NCBI GenBank assembly: GCA_937941095.1
Contig: CALDYJ010000039.1
Location: 1-58,866 of the forward strand
Length of the DNA stretch: 58,866 bases
Direction: 5' to 3'
From: an uncultured Saprospiraceae bacterium
Lineage (GTDB): Bacteria > Bacteroidota > Bacteroidia > Chitinophagales > Saprospiraceae
The notes below the pieces were generated by a model that saw nothing but the letters and a program-made list of their open reading frames with translations, did no database searches and was not told where the DNA came from. This document shows positions 46,001 to 53,905 of this stretch, in pieces. The first letter of the stretch is position 1. The number at the start of each line of letters is the position of its first letter. Position numbers and translations under genes: made by a program.

Positions 46001-48321
46001 CTGGTAACTATGCTTTAACCGTTTCAGATGGATCAGGTTGTTCTGCCATTGATGAAATTAATGTGGAAATAAATGCATTGCCTCCTTTAGATCTTGGAGA
46101 AGATCTTGTCAGTTGTTCTTCCGTTTTACTTGAAACAGAAGATGAAGGGTTTAACTATTTATGGTCAGACGGCACTTCTTCCTCATCGCTATTGGTTGAA
46201 TCAAATGGATCTTATGAATTGACAATCACTAATGATCAAGGATGTAGCATCGCCGATACAATAAACGTAACCATTGCTGAAGAATTAAACTTAGAACTTG
46301 GGGAAGACCTAACAAGTTGTGAAGGAATAAACTTATCAGCAGGTTCCTTTTCTAATGACATTATGTACCTCTGGTCTGATGGAACCACAGAAGAAGAAAT
46401 TTTTATTGAATCAAGCGGACTATACTACTTGACCATTACGGATGGGATAGCATGTTCTGCAGCTGATTCAATAAACATAACAATAGAAGAGCCTATTCTA
46501 TTTGAGCTAGGAGAGGACATCGAAGCTTGTGGGTCAATAGAAATTCACGCTCCAACTAAGGGAGCAAGTTATCTTTGGTCTACAGGAGATGTTGGGACAA
46601 GTACCCTTGTGGTAGAAACTGGAGTAGTAAGTTTAATAATTAGTACAGAAGGATCATGCGAAAGCAAGGATAGCGTTTTAGTAACTATAAGCGAAGGCTT
46701 CGAGCTAGAAGTGTTTAAACAAGATCTTGATTGCGCTGGAGATCAAAACGGCTTCATCAATCTTTCTGTGAATGGAGCGAATGGAAATGCCAGCTACCTC
46801 TGGGATGATGCTGTTACTGCTAGCGACAGAAGTGATTTGAGTGCTGGTATTTATACAGTTACCATAAGCGATGAGGCTGACTGTGAACAAATAAAATCGA
46901 TTGAAATAATAGAACCTCCGGCCATAGAAATTAACTTAGAATCCATCAAACACATTTCTTGCGACAATGTGATAGGTGAGGTTAATGTAAGTGCAAGCGG
47001 AGGACTTGGAGAACTTACTTATGCTTGGGATCACATCAATGGGCAAGGTAATCGACTTGTAATAAGTGAAGGAGGATTTTATACATTGACCGTAAGCGAT
47101 GAAAATAATTGTACTAATGAAAAAACATTTGAAGTTTATGAAAGTGAAAACCTATTGGTCTTTGTTGATAGCATAGTCGGAAATCCTTGTCCTGGATTGG
47201 TGCAAGGCTATCTTAGCATAGATGTATTGACAGGGACTGGACCATATACCTATGAATTGCTAGATGTAAATTCAGGAAGCACTAGTCTTCATGATGGACC
47301 CATATTTTCTAACTTAGAATCAGGGCAATATTCTGTTGAGGTAACAGATGCTACAGGTTGCTCTTCAGTATTAGATTTTAGCATCGAGTCACCTGTAGAG
47401 ATAGAACTAAATTTAGATGCTAGTTCTTCTTGTGGCGATCTTGGCTTTGCATTTACAGAGGTAACTGGAGGGCTAGGACCTTACATCTACACCTGGAGTA
47501 CTGGAGATACCACAAAATTTGTTACAGAACTTATTAGCGGCACTTATGGATTAACGGTGATGGATGTCGAAGGCTGTACACATGATACGAGCTTCGTGAT
47601 TTTAAACTTTGATGAAATTTTATATGAATTAGACATTCAAGAGGTATCTTGTTATGGTGAAAAAGATGCTTCGATAACTATTGAAATTACACAAGGGACT
47701 CCACCTTATGTTTATGAGTGGACGAATGGAGCAGGAAGCAATCCTACTGCTGATTCCTTAGGAGCATTTAATTATACTGTTTTTGTTACGGATGACAATG
47801 GCTGTACAATAGCTGCGACAACAGAAATCAATCAGCCTGACCCGATAGATATTCAATCAGACATTGAAAACGTACAAGTTACTTCTGACGGCTCAATAAG
47901 TTTAACAGTCAATGGAGGGACAAGTCCATATGAATATTTATGGTCTCAAGGAGCGACAACTTCTTCAATAACAGGATTACCAGTCGGGGTTTATTCAGTC
48001 ACAATCACTGATGCTAACGATTGCATGTATGTCGAAGAATACGAAATCACTGACTTGGTTGCTTTACACCATAGCTTCGCAGAAAGTATACATGTTTATC
48101 CAAACCCAAGCGATGGAATACTATACCTAGAAGGCCAAAGTGATGAAGACTTGCAAGTAGAGGTTTTAAATGCATTAGGTCAAAGCCTATTTCTACAATT
48201 CGTTCCTCAAGGAAATTTAAATCAAAGATTAAACATTCAGGTTTTAAATCCTGGGATTTATTTCCTTCGTTTTAAAAATGATAAACATTTCTCTGAATCA
48301 ATCAAGATCCTTAAATTGTAA
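43063..48321 (+). CDS. Giant T9SS cargo protein: 7-bladed propeller plus LGED and SprB-type repeats
   Basis: The 1752-residue protein has a signal peptide (1-30, ending LLHAQ). Residues 41-446 are seven tandem repeats of 58 residues, predicted as a seven-bladed beta-propeller (DGGFVVFGHTLS...DYWLVKTD). A first LGED module and one SprB-like repeat precede nine consecutive LGED modules of 68-70 residues (598-1213). About six SprB-type repeats follow. The C-terminus (VYPNPSDGILYLEGQ...ESIKILKL) is a T9SS type A sorting domain. A stalk-like surface adhesin is the likely role. A peptidase gene follows 10 bases later. Confidence 0.88.
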   Translation: MHQTPWTWLTSRRLLACLLMSFPFLLLHAQDPCSFSLDVDWQMNYGGTNSEIAKNSRPTNDGGFVVFGHTLSDDIDVANNFGGVDYWLVKTDQFGNVQWENNYGGSSTDLGASIVQTSDNGFLMIGGSLSNDQDISSPKGSYDMWMIKVDANGNKLWDKSYGGTRNDRASWLEKTSDGGYVICGTTSSSDGDVNENKGVTDALIVKLDVNANVQWTKTVGGSSEDFANHIQQTSDGGFIVTGGTFSTDGDITNNQGDLDVMIFKLDASGNLSWINTIGGSGLEWGNCIKEASDGTFVSTGATDSNNGDFSQNQGSRDLWFAKLDNGGNLIWNQSYGSSKDEIGNAIIETPSNGFLVAGHAEFTDGDVSANNGILDVWLINTTLEGDLVQDYNYGGSLSEMSEDLRFTQDGGLILTGFSESKDIDLNSNEGQADFWLLKFKPIGSGLLQPDLGEDEFLCVPQNIFFNVEISDCSDCSYLWTDGSTEANRLVYFEESTNLGLTISNANGCSVSDDINVILSDLEIVIDFSNPSGCLANGSIMATATGGSGQYTYSWSNQVMGQVNQGLNSGSYNLTLSDGVCDLRETVLLGNENANFPQFDLGEDRFLCNEETLDLIIDLENVDVLWSDGSSSGVLTVSEPGLYAVTVTNSDGCSSVDELNVNQDVINFSFGEDISTCAEEYTFDTFLKFYEHLWSTGERSPSITVFETGLYELTITSPSGCTLEEDVFIDFSENLSLELGLDVETCDSSYTIVSSLSADQYLWSTGETTDFITVTESGTYGLTISETEACTSEDEIVIEFIDGISLELGEDQESCDPLLLNPGISQVDYKWSNGSNGVALLAQETGMYALTITNNLGCSAIDSVYVEINDYPSFALPDTLSSCQSIKFDFSDSDYDFLWSNGESGSQVEIEEVGDYMITVSNSGGCTLVENIYVNITNELAFDFGEDIVSCEAFELSTSLLGLDYEWSTGAETESILITETGNYALTVSDGSGCSAIDEINVEINALPPLDLGEDLVSCSSVLLETEDEGFNYLWSDGTSSSSLLVESNGSYELTITNDQGCSIADTINVTIAEELNLELGEDLTSCEGINLSAGSFSNDIMYLWSDGTTEEEIFIESSGLYYLTITDGIACSAADSINITIEEPILFELGEDIEACGSIEIHAPTKGASYLWSTGDVGTSTLVVETGVVSLIISTEGSCESKDSVLVTISEGFELEVFKQDLDCAGDQNGFINLSVNGANGNASYLWDDAVTASDRSDLSAGIYTVTISDEADCEQIKSIEIIEPPAIEINLESIKHISCDNVIGEVNVSASGGLGELTYAWDHINGQGNRLVISEGGFYTLTVSDENNCTNEKTFEVYESENLLVFVDSIVGNPCPGLVQGYLSIDVLTGTGPYTYELLDVNSGSTSLHDGPIFSNLESGQYSVEVTDATGCSSVLDFSIESPVEIELNLDASSSCGDLGFAFTEVTGGLGPYIYTWSTGDTTKFVTELISGTYGLTVMDVEGCTHDTSFVILNFDEILYELDIQEVSCYGEKDASITIEITQGTPPYVYEWTNGAGSNPTADSLGAFNYTVFVTDDNGCTIAATTEINQPDPIDIQSDIENVQVTSDGSISLTVNGGTSPYEYLWSQGATTSSITGLPVGVYSVTITDANDCMYVEEYEITDLVALHHSFAESIHVYPNPSDGILYLEGQSDEDLQVEVLNALGQSLFLQFVPQGNLNQRLNIQVLNPGIYFLRFKNDKHFSESIKILKL
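43183..44400 (+). repeat. Seven tandem 174-bp coding repeats (58-residue propeller blades)
   Basis: Each unit begins with W (the seventh with Q) plus xxxYGG or a variant, has TSDGG near position 20, DGD near 34, and W/V-K-hydrophobic-D near 50. All seven count to 58 residues without gaps. The sequences have diverged at residue level while the length is fixed. Confidence 0.85.
44854..46701 (+). repeat. Nine tandem ~205-bp coding repeats (LGED-Cys-Trp modules)
   Basis: Consensus per module: hydrophobic-x-LGED-x3-C at the start, YLWSTG or variant near position 25, ETG-x-Y-x-LTI near 40, and GC near 52. Lengths are 68-70 residues. Each module contains a pair of cysteines at equivalent places, suggesting one disulphide per module. 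Confidence 0.8.
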
Positions 48322-48331
48322 AAAAAATAGG

Positions 48332-49741
48332 TTGAATAAAATCATCCTTTCTTTATTTCTATTCTTCAACTACCAATTTATGGATGCACAACAATTTGCT
48401 AATCAGCTCTTTAATGCCTATGATGATTTTAAAGAAACTAAATTAAGCCACCGAAGATTTAAACATGCCGATATAGTTCCTTTGATAGAAAAATTGTCTG
48501 AGCATGACGATTTCAAAGTAGTCAAAGCTGGTAAGTCTGTTGAAGAGAAAGATATCTTTCACATCACTTATGGTCAAGGCGACATCGTTTTACTTTTATG
48601 GTCTCAAATGCATGGAGATGAAGCAACAGCTACCATGGCATTATTTGATCTGTTTAATTTTTTATCGGCTGATCATCCAGCATTTAGTGATTTTCGAGCA
48701 GCGATTAAAAATAAACTGAGCATTCATTTTATTCCTATGTTAAACCCTGATGGAGCAGACAGGTTTCAACGAAGGAATGCTATGAATGTAGATCTTAATC
48801 GCGATGCGCAAAAATTGGAATTTCCAGAGTCTCAGGTTTTAAAAAAAGTCCGTGATGAAACCCAAGCGGATTTTGGATTTAACTTGCATGATCAAAGTAA
48901 ATACTACAATGTTGCCTTAACAGAGAATACAGCTGCCTTATCTTTTTTGGCTCCAGCTTATGATTATGAAAAAGGCATTAATGGAACAAGAGAAAAGGCC
49001 ATGCAATTAATTGCCGTCATGAATGAAACGGTTCAACAGTTTTTACCTGGCCACGTAGGACGTTACAACGATGATTTTGAGCCCCGAGCTTTTGGAGACA
49101 ACATTCAAAAATGGGGAACGAGTACCATTTTAGTTGAGGCTGGAGGAATTAGAGGGGACGAAGAAAAACAGCTAAATCGCAAAGTTCATTTTTGCCTCTT
49201 ATTAAGTGCTTTTATTTCTTTAGCAGATGGTAGCTACAGCAGTAAGAACGTTGCCGCTTACGAAGCCATACCAAAAAATGATAGAAAGATGGCGGACTTA
49301 ATCTTGCGCAATGTTGAACTTACAGCGGATGGCAAAACAAAAAGTGTTGACATTTCTTTTAAAAGTGATGAGGTTCAAAACGATGATGCTACCGCATTTT
49401 ACAACAAAGGATACATAGATGATATCGGGGATTTGTCTACCTTTTATGGTTATACAGAATTCGATGCTGGTGCATATTCCTTAAAAAAAGGAAAATTAGG
49501 AGAGATTTCAGACCCCGAGGACATAGATCAGCTTAAATGCTTAAAGAAAAGGTATGGTGATTTACTGTGGCCTGGGATTAAGAATCACTTTAAATACAAG
49601 CATTTTGATGTGAATATCCATGAAAGAAAGGAAGAAATGGAGGATGAGATAAGTCCTGGCAAGAATCCTTCCCTGTTTTTAGTTAAAGAAGGCAAAATTA
49701 GGTATGCAATTGTAAATGCTAAGCTGATAAAGGTGCAATAA
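48332..49741 (+). CDS. Exported M14-family zinc peptidase
   Basis: I prefer the TTG at 48332, 10 bases after the upstream stop, because it gives a compact signal peptide (MNKIILSLFLFFNYQFMDAQ) and a 469-residue protein. An upstream ATG at 48278 would overlap the previous gene by 44 bases. The carboxypeptidase site is HGDE (His94, Glu97) with His186 in NLHDQ. NPDGADR and NVDLNRD fit substrate binding, and Glu269 in LVEAGG is the catalytic-glutamate candidate. It acts on peptides or cell-wall peptides outside the cytoplasm and probably shares a transcript with the large cargo gene. Confidence 0.85.
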   Translation: MNKIILSLFLFFNYQFMDAQQFANQLFNAYDDFKETKLSHRRFKHADIVPLIEKLSEHDDFKVVKAGKSVEEKDIFHITYGQGDIVLLLWSQMHGDEATATMALFDLFNFLSADHPAFSDFRAAIKNKLSIHFIPMLNPDGADRFQRRNAMNVDLNRDAQKLEFPESQVLKKVRDETQADFGFNLHDQSKYYNVALTENTAALSFLAPAYDYEKGINGTREKAMQLIAVMNETVQQFLPGHVGRYNDDFEPRAFGDNIQKWGTSTILVEAGGIRGDEEKQLNRKVHFCLLLSAFISLADGSYSSKNVAAYEAIPKNDRKMADLILRNVELTADGKTKSVDISFKSDEVQNDDATAFYNKGYIDDIGDLSTFYGYTEFDAGAYSLKKGKLGEISDPEDIDQLKCLKKRYGDLLWPGIKNHFKYKHFDVNIHERKEEMEDEISPGKNPSLFLVKEGKIRYAIVNAKLIKVQ

Positions 49742-49765
49742 GGCAAGAATTCACTTAAACCTTCA

Positions 49766-49796
49766 TTGCATTTTATCGTATTCTTTACTAGATTTG
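49766..49796 (+). promoter_or_regulatory. Promoter of the 52-residue membrane protein
   Basis: TTG, exactly 20 bases, then TAGATTTG: close to the full Bacteroidota -33/-7 consensus. The -7 element ends 20 bases before the ATG. Confidence 0.7.
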
Positions 49797-49816
49797 TACA
49801 AAATTAATAGCAAAAG

Positions 49817-49975
49817 ATGGGCGAGTCCGTTAAAGCCTCAAAAGGCATAGATTTTATCCTTTTTATAGTATCATTAGCAGTCATGATTTTCTTGTTGATC
49901 TTCTTCAACGAGTGGTTTTGGTTGGCTTTACCGACTACTTTAACCTATTTGGTGAAGTGGTTAGGCGTGATCTAA
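49817..49975 (+). CDS. Small membrane protein of 52 residues
   Basis: The ATG-to-TAA frame encodes MGESVKASKGIDFILFI..., one strongly hydrophobic stretch with LAVMIFLLIFF (about 13-30), then FNEWFWLALPTTLTYLVKWLGVI, a second aromatic-rich amphipathic or membrane segment. I do not recognise a family. Support comes from a near-consensus promoter 20 bases upstream, a protein-like composition, and an exact fit: its stop codon ends at the base before the convergent DinB gene's stop begins. Confidence 0.65.
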   Translation: MGESVKASKGIDFILFIVSLAVMIFLLIFFNEWFWLALPTTLTYLVKWLGVI

Positions 49976-50482
49976 TCATTCGATTTCCGGATAATATTCC
50001 ATATCCACATTTTTCCGACTTTTAACTGCAAAAGTTATCTGACCTACGTGGTAAGAGAAATGTTCTATTACATGCACGATAATGCTTAGCCCGTCTTCTT
50101 CATAGATTTGTACGGCCCTTTTGGTGACCAAATCATCTACAGTTATCGATGCAATGGTTTCCTTAATTTCAACACCTAATTTATTCAAATCCAAGGAGAG
50201 TTTGGCTACAGGGATAGGCCCTCTTTCTGAAAATTCTATAGGTCTATTTCTAATGTCTGGTTTATTTCCTAAGCCACTTATTAGCCATTGCCTTACATTG
50301 CCACACAAATGAAGACAAAGATTTCCGATGCTAACGGTTTCTTCATTTGGCCGAAACCAAATTTCTTCATCACTGAGTTTGGAAAGACATTTTATAATCC
50401 TTGGAATGCCTTCTTCCAATAATCTCTTTTCAGCTTCTTTTTTTAATGCAGCTAACAAGTATTCAGACTTTTCATTTGACAT
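49976..50482 (-). CDS. DinB/DfsB-superfamily protein
   Basis: The 168-residue protein is mostly helical, with His58 in LCLHLCGNVRQW and His137, His141 and His145 in HVIEHFSYHVGQI, the histidine arrangement used for metal binding in the DinB four-helix-bundle superfamily. EEIWFRPNEETVSIGNL is also typical. Members are often thiol-dependent metalloenzymes such as bacillithiol transferases, but the substrate here is unknown. The gene is alone on its strand between convergent and divergent neighbours. Confidence 0.82.
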   Translation of the reverse strand: MSNEKSEYLLAALKKEAEKRLLEEGIPRIIKCLSKLSDEEIWFRPNEETVSIGNLCLHLCGNVRQWLISGLGNKPDIRNRPIEFSERGPIPVAKLSLDLNKLGVEIKETIASITVDDLVTKRAVQIYEEDGLSIIVHVIEHFSYHVGQITFAVKSRKNVDMEYYPEIE

Positions 50483-50530
50483 ACCCTAAATTATTTTCTA
50501 CTTATTAAATGATATCTATATGCGAATTGA

Positions 50531-50538
50531 TAAATTTG
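50531..50538 (+). promoter_or_regulatory. -7-like element almost touching a start codon
   Basis: TAAATTTG is a perfect TAnnTTTG match that ends only 4 bases before the ATG at 50543. If functional it would give a leaderless or nearly leaderless mRNA. No -33 TTG is visible, so it may be chance. Confidence 0.3.
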
Positions 50539-50542
50539 TATA

Positions 50543-51091
50543 ATGAAAGATACATACAAAAAGTTGATTGATGAATACTACAAAGAAGATGACATCAAAT
50601 TAATAGTAAAGGAACAAATGAAAGATTCCAACTTTCAAAAATGGGAGGACTTGATCGTTCATTTAAAAGACAGCTTCAAAAAAGATGTCTACGACACAAG
50701 CTCTGCTTTCATGCCTTGCTATTCTTGTGAATTTGTAATTGACGCAAAGCAAGGAGACTCCCTTTGGTTCGCCCGAACCATTCAACTAAAGAAAAGTTTT
50801 ATTGATCCATATTGGAGCATCTACGGCATGTTCATGGCTTTTGAAAAAACCAGTAAAGAAAACATTAGTCACAAGCCTTCTATGATTACTTCAGACAAAG
50901 GGATTTATGGAGAATTCATGCGTGCCATTAAAGCGGAGATACATTCCTTAAATAAGAATGCTTCTTTTGTTTCTCATCAAGAGATGAAAAAGCCTTATGA
51001 AAAATATGATTTGGCTTATTGTAATGGCAAGCAGAGTTATTATAATTACTTCTTTTCTTCCTTAGATTTTGAAGATTTTCACAACATCTAA
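50543..51091 (+). CDS. Hypothetical protein of 182 residues
   Basis: I do not recognise a family. There is no signal peptide or membrane segment, so it should be cytosolic. It is mixed alpha/beta with aromatic clusters (SFIDPYWSIYGMFMAF at about 85-100) and two cysteines in MPCYSCEF (57-64). The C-terminal part has YEKYDLAYCNGKQSYYNYFF. It ends one base before the convergent M23 gene's stop codon. The start could be the internal ATG at codon 27, if the TAAATTTG upstream is a true promoter. Confidence 0.7.
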   Translation: MKDTYKKLIDEYYKEDDIKLIVKEQMKDSNFQKWEDLIVHLKDSFKKDVYDTSSAFMPCYSCEFVIDAKQGDSLWFARTIQLKKSFIDPYWSIYGMFMAFEKTSKENISHKPSMITSDKGIYGEFMRAIKAEIHSLNKNASFVSHQEMKKPYEKYDLAYCNGKQSYYNYFFSSLDFEDFHNI

Positions 51092-51092
51092 T

Positions 51093-52817
51093 TCAGTAAA
51101 TAAATGATTTCTCGAAAGAAGATGTATTGCCCATCGCATCTGTCAACACTAAAGAGAAATTGTGCTTACCTTTTGCAAGCTTAGCATCGAGCTCATGGTA
51201 AAGTAGGTCTTTCTTGCCATCAAACTGCATAAGGACCCATAGGCCGTCTATTTTGCCTTCGTATTTTAAACCCGCCACATTTCTAGCAGTATTGAAATTG
51301 TCCCTTATTTTAAATTTAATACTAGACTTAGCATCCAGCTTGTTTGGAAAATTTAGCACTTCAATTGTTGGAGCAAGCTCATCCGTTTTTATGCAAAAAT
51401 CTCCTAAGGATCTAACTTTGGTATTTAAGTATTCTCCTGTCCATGTCCCACCACAATTGCTGTACCGACCATTCTTGTCACAATAAGCAATAAATGCTTT
51501 GTCGTATTTAGCCAAGGGTAAGTTTATTGCTTTAATGGATAATTGATAATAAGTGTGGACAGGTGTTTTGTAGTCATCGATGTGATAAACTTTTGAATAG
51601 ATGTTGTGAGAGCTATCAATAGAAGCACTATAGTCCATATATAGATTTTCATATAAACATCCTTTAGGAAATTGAATTTCTATCCCATCTGCAACTATCA
51701 TGTTTTCTTGATCATGATATAATTTATAGTTGTAGATTTTTGAAGATGTTTGTTCCGTATTTTTTCGTTTGACCCAAAAAGATAAAACACTCATGTTCCT
51801 ATCTGCATCCGTAACTTCAAACCTTATCTTTTGACTTTTATATTCAGAAAGTTCTACTACTCCTCTATTGGCAGCATGATTATAGATCGATAATTCGTTA
51901 CCAGGTAAGGTGTAACAACGATTGAAGTAATCCTTTAAACTGACCTGCTCTTTGTAGTCTAAGTGAGCATTGATGAATCGACTTTCGTCGAATGAAAACT
52001 TCTCCATGTCGAAACTGTAATACAAGGAATCGTCCACAAACATTTCGAGGGCATATATACCATTTAAGTTTCCTGCTCCATTCATTTGATCATAAGATTC
52101 TAAGGAAAATCCTACTCGCCACGATGGGATCATAAGCGTGTCCTTTTCTAGAGCATAAGCAGTTCCGCGTTTTTGAGCAGCCCATTTTCTTTCTTCAAGC
52201 GCTTCGTGCTTATCATTCAAGGCATAAGTTTTTATCCCTTGGATAATAGGTTTAATACTGTCTTTGACTTTAAAACCGAATAAAAGCGGATTAATGGGGA
52301 CTTCTGATTGGCTGTCCCTAATTTCAAAATGAAGATGTGGACCAAAAGACCTTCCTGACAAACCTAAGCTGCCTATTTTTTGCCCTTGACTAAAAACAAA
52401 TTTTTCTTTTGGTGGATACTTAGTCAATTCAAATTTTTGTTCAAGGTGTTGTTGCTCCTTGATGTAAGCTTCTATCTCAGGTTTAAATGTTTTTAAATGA
52501 GCATAGACACTGGTATAACCGTTAGGATGGTCAATGTATAGTGCTTTACCATATCCACCTGCAGCAACATTAATTCTCGAGACAAAACCTTCTGCCACGG
52601 CATAAATGTCTTCTCCGATCTTTCCTTGATAAGCCTTGATGTCTATTCCTGCATGCAAGTGATTAGGTCTTAATTCACCAAAGGTCCCAGATAAGGTAAT
52701 TTCATGTCCAACAGGTGAACTGAAATAATCTGTCGGATATTTAGGTTCGATGCTTTGGTTTTTGAATGAAGTTAAACCAAGGGTAAGAAATATAAGGATG
52801 AATGTAAATCGGATCAT
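51093..52817 (-). CDS. Exported M23-family (LytM) metallopeptidase
   Basis: The 574-residue protein has an N-terminal signal sequence (1-20) and a LytM/M23 domain at about 30-180. Zinc and catalytic residues are visible: HLHAGID (His55, Asp59), YAHLKTF (His107) and GPHLHFE (His161, His163). M23 enzymes cut peptidoglycan cross-bridges or related peptides, so a wall-remodelling role is likely. The C-terminal 390 residues are beta-rich and not assigned. It starts 7 bases after aat in a minus-strand run with clpS and peroxiredoxin. Confidence 0.88.
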   Translation of the reverse strand: MIRFTFILIFLTLGLTSFKNQSIEPKYPTDYFSSPVGHEITLSGTFGELRPNHLHAGIDIKAYQGKIGEDIYAVAEGFVSRINVAAGGYGKALYIDHPNGYTSVYAHLKTFKPEIEAYIKEQQHLEQKFELTKYPPKEKFVFSQGQKIGSLGLSGRSFGPHLHFEIRDSQSEVPINPLLFGFKVKDSIKPIIQGIKTYALNDKHEALEERKWAAQKRGTAYALEKDTLMIPSWRVGFSLESYDQMNGAGNLNGIYALEMFVDDSLYYSFDMEKFSFDESRFINAHLDYKEQVSLKDYFNRCYTLPGNELSIYNHAANRGVVELSEYKSQKIRFEVTDADRNMSVLSFWVKRKNTEQTSSKIYNYKLYHDQENMIVADGIEIQFPKGCLYENLYMDYSASIDSSHNIYSKVYHIDDYKTPVHTYYQLSIKAINLPLAKYDKAFIAYCDKNGRYSNCGGTWTGEYLNTKVRSLGDFCIKTDELAPTIEVLNFPNKLDAKSSIKFKIRDNFNTARNVAGLKYEGKIDGLWVLMQFDGKKDLLYHELDAKLAKGKHNFSLVLTDAMGNTSSFEKSFIY

Positions 52818-52824
52818 GAATTAT

Positions 52825-53514
52825 TTAACTAAAAAGGCCTGTCCATTTTTCAGGAATGGTTTTGTGTATTTGATTTTGGTCCAACAAACTTAAAAATTCT
52901 GTACGTGAAATACTATTCGCGCCCAAACTTCCTAAATGAGCAGTCTCTTGCTGGCAATCAATCAATTGATAATCTTTTTCTTTCAATTTATTAACGAGGG
53001 ATATGAATCCAAATTTTGAGGCATTACTAACTTTTGCAAACATGGACTCTCCAAAAAACATTTTTCCTAAAGCAATGCCATAAAGTCCTCCTACTAATTC
53101 TTCCTCTTGCCAAACTTCAACTGAATGTGCATAGCCCAATTCATGTAACCTGATGTAGGCATCAATCATAGATTTTGTTATCCAAGTACCGCCTAATTGT
53201 CCTTTTCTCATTTTTTTACTACAGGCCTCAATCACCTTTGCAAAATTTTGATCACAAGTAAGGTTAAATTTTTTTTGATTGAAATAAGGCCTCATCGATT
53301 TAGAGACTTTTAGATCATCTGGGAAAAGAACAAAACGAGGATCTGGTGACCACCAAATGATTGGATCATCTGGGTTAAACCAAGGGAAAATACCTTTGCT
53401 ATAAGCGAGTAATAATCTTTCAGGAGATAGGTCACCACCAATGGCTAGTATACCATCTGGATTGGCAAGATCAGCATGTGGAAAATTGATACGATCTTTT
53501 TTCAACCAGTACAA
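52825..53514 (-). CDS. aat: Leucyl/phenylalanyl-tRNA-protein transferase
   Basis: This 229-residue cytosolic enzyme adds Leu or Phe from aminoacyl-tRNA to proteins with N-terminal Lys/Arg, marking them as N-degrons. Family signatures are present: GILAIGGDLSPERLLLAYS (about 21-39), GIFPWF (41-46), WWSPDPRFVLFP (54-65), GGTWIT and FFGESMFAKVSNASKFGF, with HLGSLGA near the C-terminus. It lies 28 bases after clpS, whose product recognises exactly these N-termini. Confidence 0.95.
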   Translation of the reverse strand: MYWLKKDRINFPHADLANPDGILAIGGDLSPERLLLAYSKGIFPWFNPDDPIIWWSPDPRFVLFPDDLKVSKSMRPYFNQKKFNLTCDQNFAKVIEACSKKMRKGQLGGTWITKSMIDAYIRLHELGYAHSVEVWQEEELVGGLYGIALGKMFFGESMFAKVSNASKFGFISLVNKLKEKDYQLIDCQQETAHLGSLGANSISRTEFLSLLDQNQIHKTIPEKWTGLFS

Positions 53515-53542
53515 AAATGATTCTGTTTAATGCGGGATGTAA

Positions 53543-53869
53543 TTAATCTATACCTTCTATTACTGCAGAAAGTCCTCTATCTATCAAAGCATCTTTCAGT
53601 GGCTTTAGCACCTGTAGTGGTGCAGTTTTTACAGCGGCTCTTCCTTTGAAATGAATAAGTAAAGATAGCTGTTCTGATTGCTGATAGCTGTGGCCAATGA
53701 TTTCTATGAAGCACTGGATCACCCAATCAAAAGTATTGTGGTCATCATTATACACGACCAATTCACTTTGCTCTCCTGTATCTTCAGCAATTTCTTCTTC
53801 GAGGAGTAATTCTTCTAACTCCTCTACTGATCCAAATGTCAACATATTTAAACAATCTTCTTTTTTCAT
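53543..53869 (-). CDS. clpS: ATP-dependent Clp protease adaptor ClpS
   Basis: A 108-residue adaptor that binds N-degrons and delivers them to ClpAP. The N-terminus is an acidic extension (about 1-36), and the core carries YNDDHNTFDWVI (Asn41, Asp42, Asp43) and LLIHFKGRA (His73), the residues that line the N-degron pocket in E. coli ClpS. It lies 36 bases after peroxiredoxin and directly before aat, linking recognition and tagging in one likely operon. Confidence 0.94.
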   Translation of the reverse strand: MKKEDCLNMLTFGSVEELEELLLEEEIAEDTGEQSELVVYNDDHNTFDWVIQCFIEIIGHSYQQSEQLSLLIHFKGRAAVKTAPLQVLKPLKDALIDRGLSAVIEGID

Positions 53870-53905
53870 AATATCGTTTTGTTTGGCTATAATCCGTGAT
53901 GATAA

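Noticed and set aside
29935..48321. Possible CRISPR array or satellite DNA, because of dense repetition
   Set aside because: The repeats are protein domains of 58-100 residues with diverged DNA, not short identical repeats with unique spacers.
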